From positions 124,001-188,000 of the forward strand of contig JABTUW010000002.1 of assembly GCA_015075185.1 (NCBI GenBank): 64,000 nucleotides of DNA, written 5' to 3'. Below the pieces are notes generated by a model. The model searched no databases, had not been told where the DNA came from, and worked only from the letters and a program-made list of their open reading frames with translations. Of this stretch, positions 7,574 through 16,509 are shown piece after piece (within the stretch, counting starts at the first letter, position 1; each line of letters starts with the position of its first letter). The position numbers and the translations under genes are program-made. This DNA comes from Anaerolineales bacterium (GTDB lineage: Bacteria > Chloroflexota > Anaerolineae > 4572-78 > J111).

Positions 7574-7621
7574 TTTCCTCAGGGAAATTTATGGAGTTAC
7601 TCCTCATCTTCCCTGGGGAAG
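7574..7621 (+). repeat. 48-bp direct repeat, right copy
   Basis: Direct copy of 3011-3058 with three mismatches; the last 26 bases are identical. A further 13-base match to its end (CTTCCCTGGGGAA) occurs at 7739-7751. Its 3' end lies about 200 bases from the recombinase stop. Confidence 0.65.
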
Positions 7622-7817
7622 AGTGGGGAAGAAGCTTAGTGGCATCTGGGCAGGAAGTGGACAAAGAGGCGGACAGCTTCCTCGAGGCGCTGACCTGCAA
7701 GCATATCAAAGGGGTCAATGGCAGTATAAAAACAGTTCCTTCCCTGGGGAAAAAGGGCTGGCGCGTAGGCCGGCCAAATGGCAATTTCTATTTCTCATTT
7801 TAAGTATAAGCGGAAAT

Positions 7818-8755
7818 TCAATCACCCATCAAAGCATCAAGATACCGGGCCGGATTCTCGTTGATCCTGTCTACAATCTTGGCGTAAACCTGTGTCGTCT
7901 CGATTGAACTATGCCCCATTGCCCCACTGATGGCGGTTAGCTTCGCCCCCCGGCCAGGCTCCAAGTTGCAAAGCTATGTCTTAAACTATGGCAGCTTATC
8001 CCATCTGCCTTCAATCCGGCTCGGTCGAGATAGCCATCCACCATGTAACGTACAGCGCGGGTGGTCAACCGCCGGCCCTTGTCCCGATTGCCGATGGAAA
8101 CAAACACAGCCCACTCGTCCGGCTGCACCTGTCGAATGTCCAGCCAGGCCGATAACGTGGCGGCGCTGCGCTCGATGAGATGAACTTTCCGGGTCTTGCT
8201 CTCCTTGCCGGTTACAGTCAGGGTGGGTAAGTCGCCCCCCAAGCTTACGTCATCCCGGTTTAGATTCACTACCTCTTCAACTCGTAACCCGTGCCAACCC
8301 ATAAGGGCGAGTATGGCTCGGTCCCTGGCATTGTCGGGCAAGGATAGCAACCACTTGAATCCTTCCAGCGGTAGGAACTTGACCGCATCTTCCCAGCCTG
8401 TCCTGTCCTTCGGCGCTTTCAGTCCAGCAGCCGGGTTATCTAACCGTAACCTCCGCCATAAAGCAGCGTCATAGAATTGAGGGATCGCTGCCAGTTTTGT
8501 GGCAACGGTCCCCTGTGCGTAATTGGCTACGAGATGGCTCCGGTAGGCTCTCAGATCGTCCTCGGTGGCCTGGGCCGGGTTTATTCCCTCTGCCTCACAC
8601 CATTGAGTGTACTGCCGGAACTCAGTGAGGTATGAGGCAACGGTCTTGGGGCTTGCGTCCCCATTGGCAATATTCAGCCGGAGGAAATCGGCCAGGGCTT
8701 GGCTTAAGTCAACCGTTGTTAAATTCTGATTATTACTTATCGTTATAGCGTTCAC
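7818..8755 (-). pseudogene. Tyrosine recombinase (XerC/D-like integrase), frameshifted
   Basis: Site-specific DNA recombinase. The N-terminal SAM-like core-binding domain (about 1-95) and catalytic domain are clear: ALMGWHGLRVEEV with the first catalytic Arg, and HSLRHSFATWSLAG with the HxxR motif. The frame breaks there, at a run of six G (minus strand, around 7945). Restoring one base continues as AKLTAISGAMGHSSIETTQVYAKIV, containing the second His motif and the nucleophile Tyr, to a stop at 7818. It is either a slip at the homopolymer, a sequencing error or a recent inactivation. It lacks the extra helix of integron integrases, so it is not IntI. It lies next to the right copy of the 48-bp repeat. 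Confidence 0.8.
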
Positions 8756-8786
8756 TGCTCATGCCCCTTGACTTTATGTCTTGTTG

Positions 8787-8815
8787 TTGCTCTTTGCCTT
8801 TTTGTGTGGCATAAT
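8787..8815 (+). promoter_or_regulatory. Candidate promoter of the subtilase gene
   Basis: TTGCTC (8787-8792), 17-base spacer, CATAAT (8810-8815). It lies between the divergent recombinase and subtilase genes, upstream of the interleaved inverted repeats at 8823-8876. Confidence 0.35.
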
Positions 8816-8822
8816 GGTTAAA

Positions 8823-8876
8823 GTAGTGTTAATGTTGTAACTTTTTTTAGTGCAGAACACTACATAAAGTTATAAC
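8823..8876. repeat. Two interleaved inverted repeats in the subtilase leader
   Basis: GTAGTGTT (8823-8830) pairs with AACACTAC (8856-8863), and GTTGTAACTTT (8834-8844) pairs with AAAGTTATAAC (8866-8876) with one G-U. The order A-B-A'-B' means the two stems exclude each other or form a pseudoknot if transcribed. At DNA level they could be protein sites for the neighbouring recombinase or a regulator. Confidence 0.5.
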
Positions 8877-8898
8877 CTGTTTAATGGGAGAAGACACG

Positions 8899-11277
8899 AT
8901 GAGTCAATACCAAAAATTGACCCGTAGAGGTACCGTCCCAGTCATTCTGCTGAGCTTGAGTGTGGTGTTACTGCTGACCGGCTGTGAAATTTCTCGGCCC
9001 GGCGGCGGCGCTGGCGATGTGTCCGGCTTAACTACACCGGCAGCGGTGGTCTCACCCCAGCCGGACACTGTTACCCCACCGGCTACGACCGGCGCGCCGC
9101 CCGCTACTACCGAAGCCATGCCGGCCACTGTGCCCGCCGCCGGCACGCCAGGGGGAGAACTACCTGAAGTCGGTCCGCCCGCCGCTGTAGCTCCCCCCGC
9201 CGAGGCCGTCGAGCAGGGCGTGGTGTTGATCAAGTTAAACCCCCAGGCTTCAGTCCAGGCCCGAGGAGCCGAGATTGGCGGCGACGGCATTGTCGAAGCG
9301 GATATTCCCAGTTTAGATCAACGGCTGCGCGAGATCGGGGCCAGCGACCTGCAGCCGGTGCTTGAGCCGGTGGCCGATGCTATCCCCGATGAGAGTATTG
9401 AGAGCCTCTCGGTTCAGGCGGTCGAGGTGGGGCAGCTCTACAGCGTCAGCTTCTCTGCCGACCAGAACCCGCAAGAGGTGGCGGCCAAGCTGGCCCAGGA
9501 CCCGACCGTTGAATACGCCGAGCCGAATTTTGTCGCCGGGATCACGGCCGAGCCGGTAATGCCGGTCAACCTGCCGCCGGCGCTTGATTCCAGCCGGGGC
9601 GCTTTCCTCACCCCCAATGACCCGCTGTACAGTTTTCAGTGGAATTTCCAGGCGATCCAGATGCCGGCGGCCTGGGACACCTCATCCGGCCAGCAAGTCA
9701 TCGTGGCTGTGGTGGATACCGGGGTTGATTTTAGAGCGTCCGACCTGGTCAGTACGGCCCGTCTGCCCGGCTATGATTTTGTCAACGGCGATACTGACTC
9801 CACCGACGACCAGGGGCACGGCACGCATGTGGCCGGTACCATTGCCCAGAGTACCAACAATGGGATCGGTGTGGCCGGGGTCGCCTACAATGCCCGTATC
9901 CTGCCGGTCAAAGTCCTGGGGGCCAACGGCCAGGGCACGTATGAAAATATCATCAAGGGGATTGTCTACGCCGTTGACCAGGGGGCAAAAGTCATCAACA
10001 TGAGCCTGGCCGGGCGGAGCGGCTCTCAGGCGCTGCGCGATGCCGTCCAGTATGCCAACAGCAAGGGTATAGTTGTCGTCGCTGCTGCCGGTAACAGCGG
10101 CGGCGCTGTTGAATTTCCGGCGGCCTATGACGAGTATGTGATCGGCGTCGGCGCAGTACGTTACGATTCGCAGCGGCCAAGCTACAGCAACTTTGGCCCG
10201 CAGGTTGATCTGATGGCTCCCGGCGGGGATATCAGTGTTGATTTGAACAACGATGGTTATGCTGATGGCATCCTCCAGCAAACCTTCAAAACCCCTGGGA
10301 CCTTTACCTATCTCTTCTACGAGGGCACTTCAATGGCGTCGCCACATGTGGCTGGCCTGGCTGCGCTCATCCTGGCCCGCAGTGCCAACCTCACCCCGGC
10401 CATGGTGGAAAATATCATGGCTCAAACGGCCAAACCGGCCGGACCGAGCGATCAAAACGGAGCCGGGGTGATTCAAGCAGCAGCGGCTCTGGCTGCGTTG
10501 GGCGGACAGCTTCCGGTGACGGCGACCTTTACGCCAACGCCGGTTCCTGTGGCCCAAGTGACCGATACACCCACACCGACCTTGACTCCTACTTCTACAC
10601 CCACCCCTTCGCCAACCACAGAAATGCCGAATGAACACGGCGGAGATTTGCCTACCGATACACCGACCGTAACTGCCACCACGCCGGCTCCTTCGATAAC
10701 CGATACGCCTACCCCAACCCTGACCCCGACAACACCCCCTCCCGGTCCAACCACTCCGGCTCCCATCCCCACGACTCCGGTTCCCACCACTCCCGCGCCG
10801 CCGCCTGCTGGCGAGCTGCTGTTGAACGGCGGCTTTGAAACCGACGAGGGCTGGACCTTTGGCGACACCCCCATTCGCGGCAGTTATGATACGGATGTGA
10901 AGCTGGGCGGTGGGCGCTCGGCTCGGCTGGGCAATATCTCCGGGAGGGATATTTTTAGCTTCAGCTCGGTCTGGCAGCGGGTGACCATCCCGGCCCAGGC
11001 CAACCAGGTCACCCTGCGGGCAAATGTCTACCCGCTTAGCCAGGATGGCCCCGGCAGCGGCGATGTCCAGAATATCATGATCCTCGATGAGCGCTTCCAG
11101 GTACTCAAGACTTTATCCAAAGGCTTGAGCAACAACGCCGCCTGGCAGAATCTTTCCTTTGACCTGCCGGATTTGCAAGGGCGAACGGTTTATATCTATT
11201 TCAGCGTGGTCAATCTGGGCCGGACAGGCCGGCCTACAGCTATGTACGTAGATGATGTTTCATTGACGTGGAATTGA
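8899..11277 (+). CDS. Secreted lipoprotein subtilase (S8 peptidase)
   Basis: About 792 residues. A lipoprotein signal peptide ends in LLLTGC, so the protein is exported and lipid-anchored. Next comes a Pro/Thr-rich stretch and a prodomain with the VVLIKLNP and DPTVEYAEPNF elements seen in fervidolysin-type propeptides. The S8 catalytic domain has Asp in VAVVDTGVD (about residue 273), His in GHGTHVAGT (about 306) and Ser in GTSMASPHVAG (about 477). A Thr-Pro linker (10550-10800) leads to a C-terminal jelly-roll-like domain (LLNGGFETDEGW, YVDDVSL). The start at 8899 is preferred over 8884 because GGGAGA precedes it. It degrades extracellular protein or processes surface proteins. The membrane-anchored NTPase gene follows on the same strand. 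Confidence 0.9.
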   Translation: MSQYQKLTRRGTVPVILLSLSVVLLLTGCEISRPGGGAGDVSGLTTPAAVVSPQPDTVTPPATTGAPPATTEAMPATVPAAGTPGGELPEVGPPAAVAPPAEAVEQGVVLIKLNPQASVQARGAEIGGDGIVEADIPSLDQRLREIGASDLQPVLEPVADAIPDESIESLSVQAVEVGQLYSVSFSADQNPQEVAAKLAQDPTVEYAEPNFVAGITAEPVMPVNLPPALDSSRGAFLTPNDPLYSFQWNFQAIQMPAAWDTSSGQQVIVAVVDTGVDFRASDLVSTARLPGYDFVNGDTDSTDDQGHGTHVAGTIAQSTNNGIGVAGVAYNARILPVKVLGANGQGTYENIIKGIVYAVDQGAKVINMSLAGRSGSQALRDAVQYANSKGIVVVAAAGNSGGAVEFPAAYDEYVIGVGAVRYDSQRPSYSNFGPQVDLMAPGGDISVDLNNDGYADGILQQTFKTPGTFTYLFYEGTSMASPHVAGLAALILARSANLTPAMVENIMAQTAKPAGPSDQNGAGVIQAAAALAALGGQLPVTATFTPTPVPVAQVTDTPTPTLTPTSTPTPSPTTEMPNEHGGDLPTDTPTVTATTPAPSITDTPTPTLTPTTPPPGPTTPAPIPTTPVPTTPAPPPAGELLLNGGFETDEGWTFGDTPIRGSYDTDVKLGGGRSARLGNISGRDIFSFSSVWQRVTIPAQANQVTLRANVYPLSQDGPGSGDVQNIMILDERFQVLKTLSKGLSNNAAWQNLSFDLPDLQGRTVYIYFSVVNLGRTGRPTAMYVDDVSLTWN

Positions 11278-11306
11278 ACCGCCAAGCACGGTTTTATCCT
11301 TCATTA

Positions 11307-11411
11307 CTAATCTAACTTGCCTGTAAGAGCCTCAATTATGGCCCGGCGAGTTTCAAGGTCATCAGCATCAGTGAGACTTTGAGCTAGCCGGGCCTTAACC
11401 TTTCTCAACAT
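11307..11411 (-). CDS. Candidate 34-residue protein
   Basis: ATG at 11411 to TAG at 11307 on the minus strand, encoding a charged helix (KARLAQSLTDADDLETRRAI then IEALTGKLD). A G-run touches the start codon. The helix resembles the C-terminal tails of some large recombinases, so it could be a relic. It lies in the gap between two plus-strand genes. Confidence 0.3.
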   Translation of the reverse strand: MLRKVKARLAQSLTDADDLETRRAIIEALTGKLD

Positions 11412-11523
11412 CCCCCCTTATTGTCCCATTGTTTTCTTAAGATAATCCTGTTATTATAAAGATTGTCGCCGTTTAATAATTTTTAGAGAGCGCATCCATC
11501 TCTGCGGAAGAGGGGCAGTGGAG

Positions 11524-14500
11524 ATGGTTTCAACTCAACTTGATCTTTCACAACAGATACCGCTCCAGATTCAGGAGAATTACGGTCAGGTTGCCATCGG
11601 CAAGTATGTGCTGCAGATTGGTTCGGTGCATGGCGGCGTAGTCAATGTGGCCATGCCTGAGGAGCAGCCAAGCTGGCAGCCTCGCCCTGGGCCGGTGCTG
11701 CTGCGCCCGCGCCGTTTCCCGGATCTGCTCGACCGCCACACGGAAACCGGTGCAGCTCTGGCCGCATTTCAGGTCGCCCAAACACTAGAATTTTACGGCT
11801 CGTCAGGTTGGGGCAAAACCAGCCTGCTGCGCCACCTGGCTTATACGCTGCCTACCGTCACCTGCCCTGATGGCGTCGTTTATCTCACAGCACGCCAGCA
11901 GCCGCTGGCCGATCTACGCCTGGCCCTGTTTGAGGCCTTTTACGAAAGCAACATCCCCGGCAAACCCACTGAAGCTCAACTGCGGCACGCCCTCCAGACC
12001 AAAAGAGCTTTGGTTTTTCTCGACGACCTCGAACTGGGTCGAACCGAAGTTGAGGTCCTGCTAGACACGGCCCCCAACTCCATCTTTGTTTTGGCTTCGC
12101 CGGAACGACGGCTATGGGGCGAAGGACGAACGCTGCCCCTGAAGGGACTCCCCCCCGACGATGCCCTGTTCCTGCTGGAGCGAGAACTGGAACGTCCTCT
12201 AACCATCCCGGAACAAAGCGCAGCCCGGCAGCTCGGCACGCTTCTGGCCGGTCATCCCCTCCATTTGCTTCAGGCTGCTGCACTCACCCGCGCCCGCGGC
12301 CTGTCTCTGGCCGAGTTGACTCGCCTGATCCAATCAGATGATCCCACTGCTGCCCTGGCAAGTCAGGCTTTACTCTCTCTATCTCCGCCGGAACGGCGCG
12401 TGCTGGGCACGTTAGCCGTTTTTGGCGGCGCGCCTGTATCGGCCGAACACCTCGCCACCTTAACCGGCCTGACCGACCCCGCCCCGGTTGTCGAAAGTTT
12501 ATTGCAGCGCAATCTCATCCAGGCGCACAGCCCGCGCTACAGCCTGTCCGGCGTTCTGGCCCGGCATTGGCCGGCCGCCTGGGATGTAAATATGCTGGCT
12601 GAGCGGGCCTTGACCTATTTCATACAATGGACTGAGCAGCACCAGCGCCAGCCACAGCGTTTTCTTACCGAGATCGAGGCTATCCACTCTCTGCTGGCTT
12701 GGGCCGGCCAAACCCAACATTGGTCCGAAGTCTTACGCCTGGTGCAGGCCAGTGAGGGTGCACTGGCCTCAAGTGGACGCTGGGCAGTATGGGACCAGAT
12801 ACTGAATAACGGCCTGCAAGCTGCGGCGGCGTTGGGCGATCGAGCAGCCCAGGCTTGGCTTTTACATCAACTGGGTACACGCGCCCTCTGCCTGGGCGAC
12901 TCGGCGGCGGCCCAACTCGCGCTCGGTCGAGCCTTGCGGCTGCGCCAAACCCTGGGCGACCAGGCCGGAGCAGCCATTACCCAGCATAATCTGGCCCATT
13001 TATATCTACCGGCCCCGGATACCACCTCTGACTCCGGCGCCAGGCCGACGCCCCGTTCCTGGTGGGAGCAATTCATCGAGCGCTGGTTCTTTCTGGGGCC
13101 GGGTGCACCGCTGGTCGTTACCACTGTGTTTACTGTTATCCTGTTAGGACTGATGTTATTCATCAGCACTCTGTTTACCTTCCAATCTACTCCGCCGGCC
13201 CCGCTTACCTCAGCCCTTGTTTTTGTGACGATGACTCCTTCGCCCCTGATCCCACGGGCGCCGGCTGTTGCTGCCGCAACATCAACCAGCACACCGACAG
13301 TAATAGTTACTGCCCAGCCGGTGACACCGACGCCTACCCTTCCTGCCGCCTCACCGCTGCCCCCTACGCCCATTGTCGTGGTCCTTGCGCCCAGCCCAAC
13401 CTTTACACCATCCCCCACCCCGACTCTACCGCCATCTTTACCCACGCCCACCTTTACCCCCGTGCCGACAATCGGGTGGACACCCCGTCCAACTTTCACC
13501 CCAGTGCCGACCTTCACCCCAACCCCGACAAGAACTGAAACCCCTACTACCACCTCGACGCCAACACCAACACCCACTCCCGTCACACCGATCTTCACCT
13601 CAACGCCGACCCCAACCCCGACAGGAACCGGAACTGCTACCTCCACCCTAACACCGACACCTGTCACGCCGACTGTCACCCCAACTCCAACTGCGACAGA
13701 AACCGAGACTGCTACGGCTACCTCTACGCCAACCCCGACAGAGACCGAAACTGCTACGGCCACCCCCACCCCAACCCCGACAGCCACTCCCGTCACACCG
13801 ACCTTCACCTCCACCCCAACCCCGACAGAAACTGAAACTGCTACGGCTACCTTGACACCAACACCAACAGCTACCCCGGTCACGCCGACTGTCACCCCGA
13901 CGCCGACCCTGACTCCGGTCACGCCCACCTTTACCCCGACCCCAACCCGAACTCAATCACCCCAGGTGTTCATCACGCCCGGTCAATTGGATTTTGGTCA
14001 GCAGCCGCTCAGTACAGTGAGCCAGCCCCAAAGTATTATTGTCCTAAATCTTGGCCCGACCAACCTGCTCATTCGCAGCATGGTCCTCACCGGCGCAAAT
14101 CCCGGCGACTTCGTTATAGATAACCCCTGTACTGGCCTCAACCTGCGTCAGGCCGAGTTCTGCACCATTGAAGGCCGCTTTGCGCCCGCGAGCAGGGGTC
14201 TCCGCCAGGCCAGCCTGACTATCACCAGTAACGCTGTCAACGGCGCCCAGCAAGTATCCTTGAGCGGCACTGGCGTTGAGCAGGCAGCGCCACCCGACTT
14301 GGTGGTGGTTAGTTTGGAAGCAAATGGGCCGGTGGGGATGAATGAAAACGGTCAGGCGGAAGCGCCTATCCTGGTGATTGTCCGCAATCAAGGCCAAATG
14401 CCTGCGGCTGTGTTCAAGGTGGCAGCCGAGTACAGCGACGGCGTCATCTCACCCGGCAGCACTTTTGTGGTGCCCTTTACCGCCCAGCCAACAGCAGACG

Positions 14501-14778
14501 TTGACCCGGCCGGCGGCTACTATCCCTTTACCCGGCAGGCCCTGCCGCCCGCGGGTGAAGTGACTTTTACCGGCCAGGTGAGCTTTAATCCGGCAGAGCG
14601 AGACGTCACTGTTTCCCTCAGGGTGATTGCCGATAGTTGCAGCGGCGAAGAGTCGACCCCCGATTATTGTCGCGTGGCCGAAAGTAACGAAACCAACAAC
14701 CTATCGGCTCCCATCTCGCTTAAACTCCCCGCCCTACCAGTTCCAACCCCAACCCGGGAATTACCCCCTATCGATTGA
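11524..14778 (+). CDS. Membrane-anchored STAND NTPase with extracellular ASH/CARDB-like domains
   Basis: About 1084 residues. A short N-terminal beta segment ([14 protein letters not shown]) precedes a STAND/NB-ARC-like ATPase: Walker [10 protein letters not shown] (about 92-99), Walker [11 protein letters not shown], then winged-helix and helical-repeat regions to about residue 500. One transmembrane helix (about 530-555) follows. A Thr-Pro linker of over 200 residues leads to an ASH/HYDIN-like immunoglobulin domain ([14 protein letters not shown] to VSLSGTG) and a CARDB-like domain ending in [10 protein letters not shown]. The NTPase should be cytoplasmic and the last third outside. Such NTPases switch on ligand binding; no effector domain is visible. 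ATG at 11524 has GAGGGG eight bases upstream; GTG at 11518 is less likely. Confidence 0.8.
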   Translation: MVSTQLDLSQQIPLQIQENYGQVAIGKYVLQIGSVHGGVVNVAMPEEQPSWQPRPGPVLLRPRRFPDLLDRHTETGAALAAFQVAQTLEFYGSSGWGKTSLLRHLAYTLPTVTCPDGVVYLTARQQPLADLRLALFEAFYESNIPGKPTEAQLRHALQTKRALVFLDDLELGRTEVEVLLDTAPNSIFVLASPERRLWGEGRTLPLKGLPPDDALFLLERELERPLTIPEQSAARQLGTLLAGHPLHLLQAAALTRARGLSLAELTRLIQSDDPTAALASQALLSLSPPERRVLGTLAVFGGAPVSAEHLATLTGLTDPAPVVESLLQRNLIQAHSPRYSLSGVLARHWPAAWDVNMLAERALTYFIQWTEQHQRQPQRFLTEIEAIHSLLAWAGQTQHWSEVLRLVQASEGALASSGRWAVWDQILNNGLQAAAALGDRAAQAWLLHQLGTRALCLGDSAAAQLALGRALRLRQTLGDQAGAAITQHNLAHLYLPAPDTTSDSGARPTPRSWWEQFIERWFFLGPGAPLVVTTVFTVILLGLMLFISTLFTFQSTPPAPLTSALVFVTMTPSPLIPRAPAVAAATSTSTPTVIVTAQPVTPTPTLPAASPLPPTPIVVVLAPSPTFTPSPTPTLPPSLPTPTFTPVPTIGWTPRPTFTPVPTFTPTPTRTETPTTTSTPTPTPTPVTPIFTSTPTPTPTGTGTATSTLTPTPVTPTVTPTPTATETETATATSTPTPTETETATATPTPTPTATPVTPTFTSTPTPTETETATATLTPTPTATPVTPTVTPTPTLTPVTPTFTPTPTRTQSPQVFITPGQLDFGQQPLSTVSQPQSIIVLNLGPTNLLIRSMVLTGANPGDFVIDNPCTGLNLRQAEFCTIEGRFAPASRGLRQASLTITSNAVNGAQQVSLSGTGVEQAAPPDLVVVSLEANGPVGMNENGQAEAPILVIVRNQGQMPAAVFKVAAEYSDGVISPGSTFVVPFTAQPTADVDPAGGYYPFTRQALPPAGEVTFTGQVSFNPAERDVTVSLRVIADSCSGEESTPDYCRVAESNETNNLSAPISLKLPALPVPTPTRELPPID

Positions 14779-14821
14779 GCGGCTTGATGGATAATTTGAC
14801 ACCGTTCACCTGGGTCCTGTC

Positions 14822-15856
14822 TCAAGGAGGAGCCACCGGCAGCGGATTGCGCTCGACAAATCCGCGCTGGTGCCAGTAGGGATAAATCGGCGTCATGGCA
14901 CTGGCGGCATCCAGTCTCGCTACCTGTGCCTCGCTCAGATTCCAGCCAAAGGCGCCCAGGTTTTGCCGGAGCTGCGCCTCGTTGCGGGCGCCGATGATCA
15001 CACTGGCCACGGTAGGCCGCTGCAACAGCCAATTCAAGGCAATCTGGGCGGGCGTCTTGCCGGTTTCGCCGGCCACTTCCTCCAGGGCATCCACAATATC
15101 GTAGAGCACCTCGGCGACAATAGGGGGTTCCTGGCCTTTCAGCAGGTGCTGCCGGCTGCCGGCGGGAGGCGGCTGGTTGCGGCGAACTTTCCCGGTCAGG
15201 TAGCCCCCGGCCAGCGGACTCCAGACAATCGTGCCTACCCTCTGGTCAAGCGCCAGCGGCATCAGTTCCCATTCGTACTCCCGCCCGATGAGGGAGTAAT
15301 AAGCCTGATGAGCCACGTAGCGCGACCAGCCGTATTTTTCCGAGACAGCCAGCGACTTCATCAGGTGCCAGCCGGAGAAATTGGAACAAGCAATGTAGCG
15401 GACCTTGCCGCTCCGTACCAGATCATCGAGCGCGCGCAGGGTTTCCTCGATGGGCGTCTGGGCGTCGAAGCCGTGCATGGTATAAATGTCCAGATAATCG
15501 GTCTTTAGCCGGCGCAGGCTGGCTTCGCAAGAGTGCAGCAGGTGATGGCGCGAAGAACCCACATCATTCGGCTCTTCACCCATCCGAAAGGTGGCCTTGG
15601 TTGAAAGGAGAACTTTGTCTCGCCGACCGGCCAAAGCCTGGCCCAGAATTTCTTCCGACAGGCCGTTGGAGTAGACATCGGCGGTATCAAACAGGGTGAC
15701 GCCCGCCTCCAAACAAATATCAATCAGGCGGCTGGCCTCCGCCACGTCGGAAGCACCCCAGGCGCGGAAGAAGTCAGTCCCCCCGCCGAAAGTACCTGTG
15801 CCGAAACTGAACACCGGCACTTTGAGTCCTGAGCCGCCAAGCTGTCTGTATTCCAT
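14822..15856 (-). CDS. Aldo/keto reductase
   Basis: 344 residues, NADPH-dependent TIM-barrel oxidoreductase reducing aldehydes or ketones. It has FDTADVYSNGLSEE with the catalytic Asp and Tyr, LLSTKATF with Lys, YTMHGFD where most members have His, and SNFSGWHL. The coenzyme end is VIIGARNEAQL with the LGAFGWNLSEAQVARLD tail. Full family length. GGAGG precedes the start. It is convergent with the NTPase gene, with 43 bases between stops. The substrate is not predictable. Confidence 0.9.
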   Translation of the reverse strand: MEYRQLGGSGLKVPVFSFGTGTFGGGTDFFRAWGASDVAEASRLIDICLEAGVTLFDTADVYSNGLSEEILGQALAGRRDKVLLSTKATFRMGEEPNDVGSSRHHLLHSCEASLRRLKTDYLDIYTMHGFDAQTPIEETLRALDDLVRSGKVRYIACSNFSGWHLMKSLAVSEKYGWSRYVAHQAYYSLIGREYEWELMPLALDQRVGTIVWSPLAGGYLTGKVRRNQPPPAGSRQHLLKGQEPPIVAEVLYDIVDALEEVAGETGKTPAQIALNWLLQRPTVASVIIGARNEAQLRQNLGAFGWNLSEAQVARLDAASAMTPIYPYWHQRGFVERNPLPVAPP

Positions 15857-16071
15857 GACCCTCCCCTCCTTGTTGAGACTTAAAAATTGGGTGGCTGAAA
15901 AAATTTTAGCAACATCTTACCAGTAGTGTCAATTTACTCAAAATCAGGGTCAATTACGGGCACATACGTCGAGGGGTTGGTAACGCTTATCGTAACGCTA
16001 AAAAGACCATCGCCCAGTAAAATAACTCTATAAACTATCTCAATCAAAATTGAAGGATCAAGGTACTGCCA

Positions 16072-16479
16072 ATGGACAAGCAACCCATTCGCTTCTATCA
16101 AGGAATTATCTTCATCCTGGCCGGCTTTGCAGGTTGGTATGTAATAGCCACAGGGAACTATTTTCTACTGGAGTGGCTCGCCTCAGGCCCCTTCGGTTTA
16201 TACGTGTTTGTCATCGGGGTCCTACTCTTTCCGATGACACCGATCCTTATCCTGGGCGGGGTGATTTTTTTATTTACGCTCAAGCGCAGGATTGCCTTTA
16301 GCCCCTGGCTGGCCTGGGGGGTAGCGGCCGCCTATCTCTTCAATATCCTGGCTTCGTATGTGTTCCCTCCGGTTCTGTCCGCCTATCTGGTCGGGCTGGA
16401 CTTAATTCCTATCTTAAAAGATACGACCAACCCCAACGGTTTTCTGGGAGCCTATATAGGAATTCCTTTCTTTATCTAG
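16072..16479 (+). CDS. Small membrane protein, unknown
   Basis: 135 residues with about four hydrophobic segments (IIFILAGFAGWYVIA, LYVFVIGVLLFPMTPILI, WLAWGVAAAYLFNILAS and a C-terminal one). No family recognised. AAGG lies upstream of the ATG. It is convergent with the sigma factor gene. The C-terminus is short and hydrophobic, so the gene may be intact or slightly truncated. Confidence 0.5.
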   Translation: MDKQPIRFYQGIIFILAGFAGWYVIATGNYFLLEWLASGPFGLYVFVIGVLLFPMTPILILGGVIFLFTLKRRIAFSPWLAWGVAAAYLFNILASYVFPPVLSAYLVGLDLIPILKDTTNPNGFLGAYIGIPFFI

Positions 16480-16509
16480 AGATACGTTGTGTGGGCAGGT
16501 CAGCCACGC

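Noticed and set aside
7591-7803. 70-codon frame between the right 48-bp repeat and the recombinase
   Set aside because: Starts inside the repeat, has no ribosome-binding site and no recognisable domain.
7818-8755. Recombinase as the integron integrase of the cassette array
   Set aside because: It lacks the extra IntI-specific helix segment and is oriented with the cassettes, whereas IntI is normally divergent from them.
12867-13928. 353-codon minus-strand Val/Gly-rich frame
   Set aside because: Antisense reading of the Thr-Pro linker codons; low-complexity artefact.
13330-13950. Dense short repeats that could be mistaken for a tandem or CRISPR array
   Set aside because: They encode the Thr-Pro linker of the NTPase in frame, with irregular units and no spacers of constant length.
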